A DNA stretch of 64,000 nt from the NCBI RefSeq assembly GCF_000521505.1, contig NZ_CP003915.1, positions 4,030,001 to 4,094,000 of the forward strand, in the 5' to 3' direction. Below are positions 33,544 through 45,100 of the stretch, piece after piece (within the stretch, counting starts at the first letter, position 1; each line of letters starts with the position of its first letter). Source of the stretch: Advenella mimigardefordensis DPN7 (GTDB lineage Bacteria > Pseudomonadota > Gammaproteobacteria > Burkholderiales > Burkholderiaceae_B). The notes under the pieces were generated by a model, which was not told the origin of the DNA, searched no databases, and saw nothing but the letters and a program-made list of their open reading frames with translations. The translations under genes and the position numbers were made by a program.

Positions 33544-35570
33544 CTAAACTTCACCTCTATACGCCTGTGGTTGAGTATACGTCCATTAATCTCATGACCT
33601 TTTAGTCCATTTATTTCTATTGTCCATTTCGCTCCGGTGCTGTCCACGGAACTGGAGCCACTCCGCAAATTGTAGGTCAATCCGTCCTTGTCGATCGTAT
33701 AGCGAATTCCAGGATTACCATAGACATCAATAGCCGCCATGGGCTTTGCCGTAGGCAAGGCCTCGATGCCCGCCAAATCTTTAAAGTACTGCAGCACTTT
33801 GCCTTGCGGAACACCGTCAAATACTGGCGCATTCTTACTAAGTTCAGGGTTAGCTGTGTACTGCTTTCCGTCAATCGTAATCTGCGCTTTTCGAGTACGA
33901 CTAGCACCACCCGTGAAATTGTCAAACAGTTCCCGCTTCTTGTCCTGTCGTTGCGCCTCGCTCAGTTTGGAAGACGATAGTGATTTCGTTGAAACAGATG
34001 GCGACTGTGCCTCGGCAGGATTTTTGCCAGCGGCAATTTGTTCCTTATGCTGTTTAACATTAGGGCTAGGCTGACGAATGCCTACTTTGCCGTTTCCTGC
34101 GCTTCGTCCTTTTGGCATACCAACCATCGAAGGCAGAGCCGCTGCCACGATTTGCGCCGTTTCAGTATCCAGCCCCATCGCCTCTAAACGTTTGGTCCAG
34201 CCATACTCAGCCGTAAGGCTTGCCGCTTCCCTATCCAACATATAAACAGCAGGCATATAGTCACGGAACTTGCCAGGCAGTGTTTTGTCTGCGTCCAATC
34301 TCTTTATTGTTGTATCGAAAGCATCCCACTGGTCAACCAAATAGCCATATTTTTCCCGGCACTGCTCAGGCGATGCTGAGCATACAGCCATCATTTCCTC
34401 CTGCTGTTGAATATTGGTGTCCACCATGTCCTGGATGACTTTCTTGCACGACTCTCCTGAACAATTTCGAGCCCGTTGTGCAAAGCCTTCCAGTTGGCTC
34501 GAAGTCAGATAATTATTCTCCACCGCCGTTCGCCCGGCAACGCCACCGCTTACAAAGCTCTGTCCATTGCCGCCAACAGCCCCGCTCAGCCCGGCACCAG
34601 CCAGACCAGCGATCGAACTCACCATCTCCTTCTCATCCGGCGTCAGTTGGCTAACGTCTTTGCCATAGATCTAGCTGGCCGCAACCGGCGCAGCCGCTTC
34701 AGCGCCGGCTGCAGCCAGTGCATTTCCGGCGATGCTATTGCCGGTCGCGGCAGCCACTATCGCGCCCAGGCCGGCGTGCGCCAGGTAATGGCCCGCAGTG
34801 CCTTCCTTGCCCGTCTGCTTAAACTGTTTGCCGATTTCCCCTGCGATGGTTGGGCTGGCTGCAGCTACCAGCGATCCGCCCAGGCTGTTGGATGGGGTTG
34901 CCAGCCCGGCAGAGACGGTTTCCAGGATCCAGGCGTAGTTGCGTAGTGTGGCGTTGCGTTCGTCGCGCTCTTTTTCGCTGATCAGTCCGGCCTCAAATTG
35001 CGCGTCGTTGCTGGCGATGCGCGTTTTAAGTTCACCGGCCGCCCGCTTGCTGTATTTGCTGAAGTCCTGCGAGACTTCTCTTTGCAGGTCGATTTCTTTT
35101 TGTACCGCTTCTTTGTCAAAGCTGTTGCCCAGACCGGTGTAGCCCAGCGCTTCGTCGCTCGTGAGTGGCGTCTTTATTTCAACAATGGTTTCGGCAGCGG
35201 ATTTGCCCGTGCTTGTTTGCTGTGCTTCGGGCTGGGTAATGATGATGTTAGCGGTGTTGATGCCGCTTTGGTGACGCTGGTCTCGTTGCTGCTGACCGAC
35301 CAATATCCCATGCTGGCGATCAGGCCCTTGCTGACTCCACGACTGGTGCCACCCATGGGGCTGCCATCGCCAGCAATTTCCATGCTGGCGGCCTTGAAGC
35401 GGCTGTAGTTTTTGATATCACGTCCGTCCTGCTTACCGGTGGCGGGGCGGTTTCAGCTTCCTACTCGGCAGAGGCGCTGGAGGTGATGATCGCGCCGGTC
35501 AGATCTGTGTGACACGCCACTTCAATCTGATAGCTTTGGTCCTGTATTTCAGTGATAAGCCTCCACCACA
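33540..35570 (-). pseudogene. Silent CdiA cassette: conserved CdiA end, VENN module and toxin
   Basis: A 2-kb copy of the CdiA 3' region. From the right: HTDLTGAIITSSASAE (as in main CdiA), lesions near 35461, GRDIKNYSRFKAAS, a one-base frameshift near 35263, and SGINTANIIITQPEAQQ. It continues through KTPLTSDEALGYTGLGNSFD to VAAS, a TAG at 34673-34671 in place of Trp, then IYGKDVSQLTPDEKEM, SSIAGLAGAGLSGAVGG and AVENNYLTS. The last 361 codons (from 34625) are open and hold a different toxin (VPQGKVLQYFKDLAGIEALP, DVYGNPGIRYTI, ending RIEVKFR). There is no start or secretion signal, so it is an orphan cassette that could replace the main CdiA tip by recombination through the shared upstream sequence. 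Confidence 0.82.
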
Positions 35571-35584
35571 ACAACTATTAACAC

Positions 35585-36004
35585 TTAACGCAACCAAAAT
35601 GGTGGGTCATCGTTTGTCAGCGCATCGTAAAGCTCTAAAGGAAGCCGCTCGTCATCTATATAATACGGGACATCCGTAACACCCACTTTTAACGGTACAT
35701 ATTCGCCCCAGTTCTTATAGAAAACCTTAGCAGATTCTATGCAATGTTCTATTGCATCCAGGTTTTTTAGATATTTTTTATCTAACATCAAAGCCGGATT
35801 GCTTCTTAAGCTACTTACTAGTTGAGATACTTTATCAAGATCATCATATGCGATATATTTCCTGTAAAGCCTATCAAGTATTTCTAAATCTTCGCGAGAT
35901 ACTAATTTCCCACGAAGATAATTAAAAAATTCCTCCATTTCTGCAGGAGTTCCTACTTCGAACATCGAACTTCCACCCTTAAAACCGACGTTTTTCATAT
36001 TCAT
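35585..36004 (-). CDS. cdiI: Cognate immunity protein of the main CdiA toxin
   Basis: 139 residues, soluble: MNMKNVGFKGGSSMFEVGTP, a helical middle and YDALTNDDPPFWLR at the end. The ATG overlaps the TGA of the CdiA post-amber tail (36001-36004). It is paralogous to 26202-26729, whose neighbour toxin tail is also paralogous. CdiI proteins bind and block the toxin delivered by sibling cells. The reading frame is intact although the toxin in front carries a nonsense codon. Confidence 0.75.
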   Translation of the reverse strand: MNMKNVGFKGGSSMFEVGTPAEMEEFFNYLRGKLVSREDLEILDRLYRKYIAYDDLDKVSQLVSSLRSNPALMLDKKYLKNLDAIEHCIESAKVFYKNWGEYVPLKVGVTDVPYYIDDERLPLELYDALTNDDPPFWLR

Positions 36005-36168
36005 TTTCCTTTGAACCTTATGTCTTTAGATTTTAACGCGCCGTTAGATTTCCGCACAATACCAAGAACTATTGCCTCTTCCTGAGATGATGATATTGTT
36101 TGCCCTCGACTATCAATAATTACCTGTTGAGTCATTCCCTTCGGCAAATGCAATTGACGTTCAGTCGC
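36001..36168 (-). pseudogene. Post-amber 55-codon tail of the main CdiA toxin
   Basis: Directly in frame after the TAG at 36171-36169: ATERQLHLPKGMTQQVIID, SRGQTISSSQEEAIVLGI and a close KDIRFKGK before TGA. LPKGMxQxVxIDxRGQ is the conserved last strand region of restriction-endonuclease-like CdiA-CT toxins, so the natural toxin end lies here. The tail is under the same frame with no further lesion. Read-through would restore a CdiA of about 3206 residues. Confidence 0.82.
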
Positions 36169-39100
36169 CTATTTTGCAACATTGTTTACTAGGCTCTGCT
36201 GATTTTTTGCTAGGTCGTAGTTTTTTACTTCTATGCTACATACATTACCTAGGCACCAATCAGGTCGAACACTGCCTTTTGTCCCATAAGGAACCTCTTT
36301 CCCATCTTTAAAACTTACTTGCGGCCGCCACCCTTCTCCAAGATCTTTTCCGATGGCAATTTCCGATTCTCTGTGGCTTGGCCTTTTTGATTCTATTGTT
36401 TGTTTTATATCGGTGACTTGTTTTATATCAGGTATGTTTTTCCCAACATCTACTACAGATGCCGCTTTTTTAGCAAGCGTTTTAGCAACGATTTTCTCTA
36501 CAAGGACTACGCCCGATCTTGCCAATCCGGCGCCTCCTGTGGCCAACGCTGCTGCATCTACAAATAACTTACCCGTTTCAACACCCGCTTTAAATGATCC
36601 TGCGGCCCCGGCTCGCTCATACTCCGTCGCCAACCTTTCAATCCGTTCGATATACGACTGTGTGATACTGTCAGCAACCGTGCCAACCAAGTCTCCACCC
36701 ATAACCAACGACATTATCGCTTCGAGGGTTTCAATTGGGCTGAGGCCCATTTTCACGAAGGCTTCCATGCCTTCGTACATCGAGGCAGGAACACCGGCAA
36801 CCATGCCTGCTGCAAAAGTGCCATCTTGACCCAGATTGATCGCCGTCCATTTGACGCGAGTACTTACTCTGCAAACCGGAGTCAGGCATTCTGAGTACTC
36901 TTTCTCGCGTTGAGCTTGCTGCGCGCTGCTCAAATAGTTATTCTCCACAGCCGTGTGCCCTACCACACCGCCGCTTACCAGGCTACGGCTGTCTCCACCA
37001 ACAGCGCCTGATAATCCTGCCCCAGCCAGACCGGCAATCGAACTCACCATCTCCTTCTCATCCGGCGTCAGCTGACTCACATCTTTCCCATAGATCCAGC
37101 TAGCCGCTACCGGTGCAGCCGCTTCAGCGCCGGCAGCAGCCAGTGCATTTCCGGCAATGCTATTGCCAGTCGCGGCGGCCACTATCGCGCCCAGGCCGGC
37201 GTGCGCCAGGTAATGGCCCGCAGTGCCTTCTTTACCTGCCTGCTTAAACTGTTGCCCGATTTCTCCTGCGATGGTGGGGCTGGCTGCAGCTACCAGCGAA
37301 CCGCCCAGGCTGTTGGAGGGGGTGGCCAGGCCGGCAGACACTGTTTCCAGTAGCCAGGCGTAGTTACGCAACGTTGCATTGCGCTCGTCCCGCTCTTTTT
37401 CTGTTATCAGTCCTGCCTCAAATTGCGCGTCATTGCTGGCGATGCGGGTTTTAAGTTCACCGGCTGCCCGCTTGCTGTATTTGCTGAAGTCCTGCGACAC
37501 TTCTCTTTGCTGGTCGATTTCTTTTTGTACCGCTTCTTTGTCAAAGCTATTGCCCAGACCGGTGTAGCCCAGCGCTTCGTCGCTCGTGAGTGGCGTTTTG
37601 ATTTCTACAATGGTGTCAGAAACGGACTTTCCGGTACGTTCCTGTTGTGCTTCGGGCTGGGTAATGGTGATGTTGGCCGTGTTGATGCCGCTGCGCGTGA
37701 CGCTGGAATCATTGTTGCTCACCGAGCCAAAACCCATATTGGACTGAAAGCTTGTGCTGCCGCCAGGCATGAACCCGCCTTCGCCACCAATACCAACGCT
37801 GCTGGCTTTCACACGACTGTAATTGTTGACATCGCGCGCTGCCAGCGTGCCTGTGGTCAGGCGATTCTTGCCTGCAGCTTCTGCCTGCGCGCTGGAGGTG
37901 ATGACCGCGCCTGTCAGGTCGGTGTGGCCGGCTACGTCGATCTGATAGCCCTGGTCTCGTGCAAAGATGCCCGATAGCGCGTTCACACTGGCGTAGTCGG
38001 CCGAGATTTTGGATTTCGAGGCGCTGCCTGAGCCGGATGCCCCGTAGCCAATGGTGACTTCACCCTGGGCGTTCACCTGTTTGCCTTTGTAGGTGGAGTT
38101 ATCCTGCAGGCTTTCTATGGACAGGTCCGCTGCTTTCACCACCACCTGCGAGCCAGTTACCTGTGCGCCTTTCAGGCTGGTGGCCCCGCCGCTGTGCAGC
38201 ACGGTTTGGCTATTGCGGTCGCCCACATGAGTGTACTCATAGCGGGTTTCATCGCCTTTGCCACTGCCCTTGCCCACATTGGCGCCTACCGTAATACCGA
38301 TGGCGGCCGAGCCGTTTTCGTAGCCGGCCGATACGCCGATTTTGCCGCCGGCTGAACTGTTTTTGCTGCGCTCCTTATACGTTTGCGCTGCGGCGGTCAG
38401 GTTAATCGCATCGTCGGCAATGAGCGTTGTACCTTTTTTGCCAGCAATATCGGAACCCGTGACGGTGATGTCAGAGTCGGCCCCTGCGCCGGTGGCCAGT
38501 ACTGTGACGGTGTTTTGGGCCAGTACCTGGCTGCCGCTGGTTTGTGTTTGCTCCACTTCGGTACTGCTGCGGCTACTTTGGCTGCCAACGGTAATGGCGA
38601 TTTTGATGCCGGAAATACTGGCGGCCCCCTTGGCGTCTACCGCCTGCAGCTGCGCCACGGCGTCGCCCATCTTGCCCACTTCCTGCCCGGCCTTGTAGCT
38701 GGTCCAGCCGGTATTGGCGGCGGCCATTGCGTTCACGCGGGCGTTTTTGCTTTTGCCGTTTTGTTCGGCAGTACGTATCGCCAGTTGTACGGCTTGGACC
38801 ACTGGCACTTCCAGACCAATGGTCAGACCGCTTTTCTCGAACTCATGCACCTCTTTGCTGCGCCGCTGGTCTTTGCCCGGGTCTATAAGCACTGCCTTGC
38901 CTTTGAGCAGCACATCGCCCTGAGCCAGTACATCTGATCCGCGACCCGTGAGCTGTTCTCCGGCAAGCAATCGGGTGTCGCCTTTGAGGCTGCCCACGCT
39001 GCTGCGCGCCTGGCTTTGCATGGTGCCCTCTGCATCCATCCGCGAGGTACTGCTTTGGGATCCGATGGTAAAGCCCAGTGTTCCACCGCTTAGAATGCCG

Positions 39101-42100
39101 GATTTGGTGGTATTGCGATAATGGTGCTCGCGGCTACTTTCTGTGCCCGCCTCGACCCGAAGGTTGTTTTTGGCGACCAAAGTGGTGTTATTGTCCGAGA
39201 CCACGTCGCTGGCAACAATATTCAAATCGCGCCCTGCCAGCATACTGACGGTGTCGCCACTCACTGCACTGCCCTGCAGGGTTTGCCGGTGCACATCGCT
39301 TTTAATAGTCGATGTTTTTGTTGCCAGGCCACTGCTCTTGCTCTCGTAATTCTGCAGGGTGCCGGACAGCGTTGACGACCCGGCCTCAACGCGAATGTCG
39401 CGCCCTGCCTGTACCGCCACAGCGCCCTGCTGGCTGGTCACATCGGCTGCGCGAAGCGAGACATCATTGCGCGCCAGCATACGGATGTCGCCTTCGCTGG
39501 CGATCTGCGTGCCCACCTCCTGCGACGTCGCTCTTTGTACAAAATTCCGGGCATCGCTCACCACCAGGTCGCTTTTGCTCGTGGTGAGGGTCTTCAAGGC
39601 AAGGTTGTTACCGGCTTGCAAGGTGGTACTGCTGCCCTCGGCCTTGCCGGCATTGGCTACCGCAGCGGCGGTCAGCGTGAGGTTGCGTCCGGCCTGCACC
39701 TGCAACTGCCCTGGTTGCTGCGACCCGGTCACGTAAAGACCAGCCAGGCGATCGATGCCGGTATATTGGTAACGGTCCTGACCCGAACGACTGTCCGAAT
39801 GCGTGAGCGTGCTGGCCACCTCAATATCGCGTCCTGCCTGCAGCTTCAGTGCCTGTTCTGCGGTAATCGCCCCGCCCGTCACGCGGATATCATCTGCGGC
39901 GGTGAGCGCAATTTTGTTGGCATTAATGCGCCCACCCGCCATATTTTTGATACTGTCGGCAGTGATATCCACCAACTGTCTGCCGGCAACAGTACCGCTG
40001 TTGTATACCGTATCGGCGTCCAGCTTGATGGTGTCGGCAGCGATTAATGCGCCATCGTTACGCAGATCGCCCTTGCGTACCTTCACGTAGACCTGCGGTG
40101 CCAGCACCTGCTGCTTCGTACCATCGGGCAGCGTCACCGTTTGCTCTACCAGCCAGACAATATCGCTGGTTAACTGCGCCATCTGCTGGGCGGTCAGTGC
40201 AATGCCGGGCACCAGATTGAATTTTTTGGCGAACGTGAGCGCGTTGTTCATCAATGCGCGATATTGCTGCTCATCGTTGTCGTATCCATCCAGGAAGCGA
40301 CGACCGGTGAGCTGGCCAATCTGCTCATTCACCAGGCGCCGTTCGTAAAAGCCATCGCCCAGCAGTTTGAGGGTATTCTGAGGATACAGATTCAGCTTGT
40401 CCAGCATATAGTTTGAGGTCAGCCAGTTGCCGTATTGGGTAAACTGCGGATCGGTCTCGATCAACGGCCCGCCCTCGCTCTGCGGGCGAATCTGGTACAG
40501 GCTGGCAGTGGGTAGTGTCAGCCGGGGGATGGTCGTGCGGACAACCGTGCCAGGCCCTGTCTGTGTTTTTTCTGGCTCGGCCAGTGGCACTTCGCTGATG
40601 GGTTGGCGTGCCGTTGCGTCCAGCTCGACGGGGGTGACGGGGACAGCGCCGGTTACGGCAATGGGTGAGGGTTGATCTGGAACTGGCGCGATGTTTACCG
40701 TGCGGCCGGGGTTGTTTGCGCCCATTTGCACCACGGTCACGCCTGTCGTGATGTGTTCCTCTCGAGGATCTTTATACTTTATCCAGCCTTCGTATCTGTC
40801 GCGATTGTTGTGTTTGCGATGCCGTCCAACATCGGTGATCCGACGAATGGCGTTTTCATCATCGATATTGTTAATGGACTGCACCGCGCCTGTCAGTGCC
40901 CCGCCGATCAATACCCTGCTTTTATCATTGGTAAACGTGCCACCTGTTAGCGCCAGGTTTTTCCCGATACTGATCTCACCCGGCTTGCTGTGCGTAATAC
41001 GCGTCTCTTCTATGGTGCGATCGAACTCGAATTGCAGGTACATGTCCTCGTGATAGCCCTGGATATCTCTGTTATATCGTGAGATAAGCTCATTAAGCTG
41101 ATCATAGCTGGGGTTGTTCTTCATGTACGCTTCCATCGCTGGATTCACAACCCACCAACAATAGCGATTCGGCCCGGTGCTGCATACCTCGATTTCAGGT
41201 GCTGGAACATTAGGGTCAGGGGCTGCAATACCGGTTTTTTCCCAAATGGGATCATCGGGTTTGTACAGCAAATCGTAAACGATATTACTCTCAAGGAAAC
41301 GTCCGCTAGAGGGGTCAAAAACGGGTCTTGGATAGGAAACAAAATAACTTGGCGCAAGGCCTATCCACCGATCATCAAGATAATAGTTGTGGGGGAATCC
41401 ACGTCTGCCTGAAACCCATTTGATGCGCTTGCCAACTTTAGGCGACTCTGGTTGTCCAAAAATACCCCATAGATGGCCCTCCGGCCCTGCGAAATACAGC
41501 ATTGATTTATCGTCATCGATCACCAAGGCCAAATCAGTGCCATACCGCTTGTGCACCCTTGGGTCATAAGGACCATCTTCCGGAATAGGCTCGAACTCCA
41601 CAATCTTTCGGATAACTTCCACCTGCTGCAACTCGGTTCGATAATCCGCATTCACGTTCTTCAGCTGCTCAGCATCAATCGTCGCCGAGCCCGCGATATC
41701 AATAATCGATCCGTTATTCACAATCGAAGACGCGGTACCCGTTGCGTGATTGTCTGTATCCAGACTTCGCCCGAAAGCCGCATCCCCGCCGCTATAGATC
41801 AGCGCCCCGTTCTGGTTGGACAGGGTTTGCGCGCCGATATCCAGCCGCTCGTGAGCGGCGATGGTGCCGGCCTGGCTCAAGCCATTCTGTGCAGCGGCGT
41901 TCAGAATGTCCCTGGCCTGCAGGCCCAGGCGCACGCCGTAAATGCGGCCGGCGCCGATATTGCGGATTTGATCGGCAGCGACCCGCATGTCCTGGCCATT
42001 GATCAGGCCCTGGTTCTCCAGCGTACCCGTGGCATTCACGCGGGCTTGTCTGCCTTGAATCTGGCCGGACTGCGCGTTTTGAATATGGCGTGCATTCAGT

Positions 42101-45100
42101 GTGAGGGTGCCACCAGAGGCCAGCTTACTGTCATTACGTAGATCGCCGGTCGTGGTCAGATCCAGCTGCGATTGGCCGATCAGCGTGTGGGTATTGTGGT
42201 AGTCGCCCTTCAGATTCAGTGCCAGCTGGTCTGCCGCCAGGGTTCCCTGCCCGGTTAATTGCCCGCTTTGTACAAGAAGCCTGTTCTGGGCACTGATATA
42301 GCCCTGCTCGTTGTTCAGAACCAGCGCGCCCGACGGATCACTGATTCGGGTCGTACCAAGCGAGGTCACAAATCCATTCTCGTTATTGAGTGAGTCGGAC
42401 AAGGTAAAATTGACCGCCTGCGTTGCTGCGATAAAGCCGTTGCGATTGGACAGTGTGCGGCCGGCCAGTGACACGGTGTCAGCCTGAATGCCCTTTTGCT
42501 GTTGCGCCGTGCGGTCACCATTGAAGGTGTTTTCGTTATCGATGGCGGCTGCGTGAATGTCCAGCGAAGCGCCTGCGCGGATCAAGCCGGCGCGGTTGTC
42601 AAGGTGGGCAGAGCCCAGCTTCAGACTCATGTCCTTGACGCTTTGCACGTCGCCTTCGCGATTATCCAGAGCTGCAGCCTGAATTTGCAAACTGTCGGTT
42701 CCCACCAGCCGCCCCTGACGGTTGTCCAGCCGGCCGGCGATCAAGGTCGCCGCCTTACCCGCGCCGATAGAGCCGAGCCGATTATCCAGATCCGTCGCCT
42801 GCACATGCAAGCTGTCAGTGCCCACCAGGCGCCCCTGCCGGTTATCCAACTGGCTGGCGATCAAGGTCGCCGCCTTGCCTGCACCGATAAAGCCAAGCTG
42901 GTTGTCCAGTTGCTCCACCGTCAGTTGCAGGGTGCCGCCGCTGGCTACGCCCTTATCCTTGCCGGAATGGGTATTGATCAGGCGATGGCCGGCGGTGTTG
43001 ATGTCCAGCGCCTGCCCGGCCTGCAGCAGACCCGCATCATTGTTCACCTCGCCACTGCGGATGTGCAGGGTTTGCACAGCCCGCACCATGCCCTGCACAT
43101 TGTTCAGTACTTCGCCGACGGTATCCACGCTCACTGCGTTGGCATTGATCTTGCCCTGGCGGTTATCCAGTCCCTGACTGTCGCTCTGTAACGCGTTCTT
43201 CGCCTGCAAGCGGCCATTCTGGTTGTTCAGGCTGCCAGCCACGTCCAAGGCGAGCGTCTGACCGCTAAGCAATTGCCCGCCTTCGTTATTCAGGCCGGAA
43301 TCGCTTTGAACACGAATATCTTTTTGTGACGAAAGCAGGCCCTTGCGGTTATCCACCGTGCCTGCCTTAACGGTTAGCGGGCCTTTCAGCACAATGGCGC
43401 CCTGCTGGTTGGTGAACAATCCTGTTGTCGCCAGCCACAAGCCGTTCTCACCGGTCACTTCAATCCTGCCCTCGCGGTTATCCAGCGTGCTGGTGCTCAG
43501 GCCATCCAGTGCCCGGGCAGTGAGCGTGCCGCGACGGTTATCTACGCCCTGTCCGTTCTGAGCGAGTTGCAGTTCAAAGCGCTCGCCAGCGCGTATATTG
43601 CCCGCCTGGTTATCGATACCGCCGGCACGCAACGTCATCCCCGTGCCACTGCGGATATTTCCGGCCTGATTCTCCAACACACCGTTGTCGCTCAGCGCCA
43701 GACTGACGTGGCCCGAGTTGCTGCTAATCGTGCCACGGGTGTTGATAAGCCTGCGGCTGGTCACATCCAGGTTCGCAGATTCAGCAGTGGGTGCCGTTTG
43801 CAGCACAGCCCCGTCGGTATTGTCCAGGCTGTCGGTCCTGATCTGCAGGTTGGCCGACGTCGCCGCGATCAGCCCGCCCCGGTTGTCCAGCTCACCCGTT
43901 TTCAGCACAAAAGGGTTCGCGCCGGTATGCACAAGCTGGCCCTGGCGGTTGCGAATACTGCCGGCGTTCAGTTGCAGATCTTTTGCCTGAATATGGGCAT
44001 GCTCGGTCGATAACTGTTGGGGGGTGTTGAGCGCCAGCGTGTTTGCCGAGATCTGCGCATTATTGGCCTGCAAGTCACCCTGGCGGGCGTCAAGGCGAAT
44101 GTGTTCGACTTCTATTTTGCTATCGGCCACAGACAGCTTGTTTGCCTGGGCCAGCAGATCGCCATTCACCTGAATCGTGCCGGAAAGGCCTGCCTGCTGC
44201 GTGGCCTGCAAGGCAATGGACCGGCCGGGTGTCAGGCGGTTGCCGCTGGCACTGTCAGACGGCATAGGCTGCCCGTCTGCTGAACCCGGCACCTGCAGCC
44301 CCGCCGCCAATTGACTGCCAGAGGCCAGTTCCAGCCGCCCTTGCGCACCGCGTGCGTCCAGCATGATGTTGCCGCCTGACAGAATCTGACTGTTATTCTG
44401 CAAGTGCCCGGTGGTCGTAGCAACGGTTTGGGAACGTCCATAGAGCGTACCGTCATTACGCAATGAACCAGATTGCACCTGCAGTTGAGCATCTGAGACC
44501 AGATTACCGCGATTGTGCACCTGCCCGTCGCTGGATACGGTCAGATTGCCTGCCGCCTGAATATGGCCGGCATTGTTCACCCCCACCCCTTGTTCAGTTG
44601 CCAGCAGGGTAATCTGGCCGGCATACATACCGCCAAGCTCAGCCACATCAATGGCTGCTGGCCGATTATCTTCTTTGTTGCCCTGTGTATTGGCTCCCTC
44701 GCGTTTGGCTGTATCCGTTGCGGCAGCATCAATGGTCACAACGCCGGTATCGGCCGCAATCGTGTTGACACCAGCTTTAATATCCAGTTGCTGTGCGCGC
44801 AAGGCGCCGGACACTGTGACGGCACGGGCCAGCACATCCACGTATGGCGTCTGGCTGCCATCCATATTGGCGATCTTCACCGATCCACTGCGCACCACGT
44901 AGTTATCCAGTGCACCGGTGGCGGGATTCAGATTAGCCTGTCCCGTTGTGAGCACCGCACGATCGGCCTGAATAAACCCGCAGCCGTCACAACTGATACC
45001 GGCCGGGTTGGCAATCACCACCTGGGCGCGCTGGCCCGCCACTTCAATGTACCCGTTCAACAGGCTGGGATTGGCCGACTGAACCTGGTTCACGATCACA

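Noticed and set aside
36169..36171. TAG as a pyrrolysine codon
   Set aside because: Pyrrolysine use is not expected in this bacterial group, and the paralogue has a plain Gln codon at the site; a nonsense mutation is simpler.
38383..43191. Several plus-strand frames of about 150-230 codons opposite cdiA
   Set aside because: They mirror the filament repeats of cdiA and have no independent start signals.
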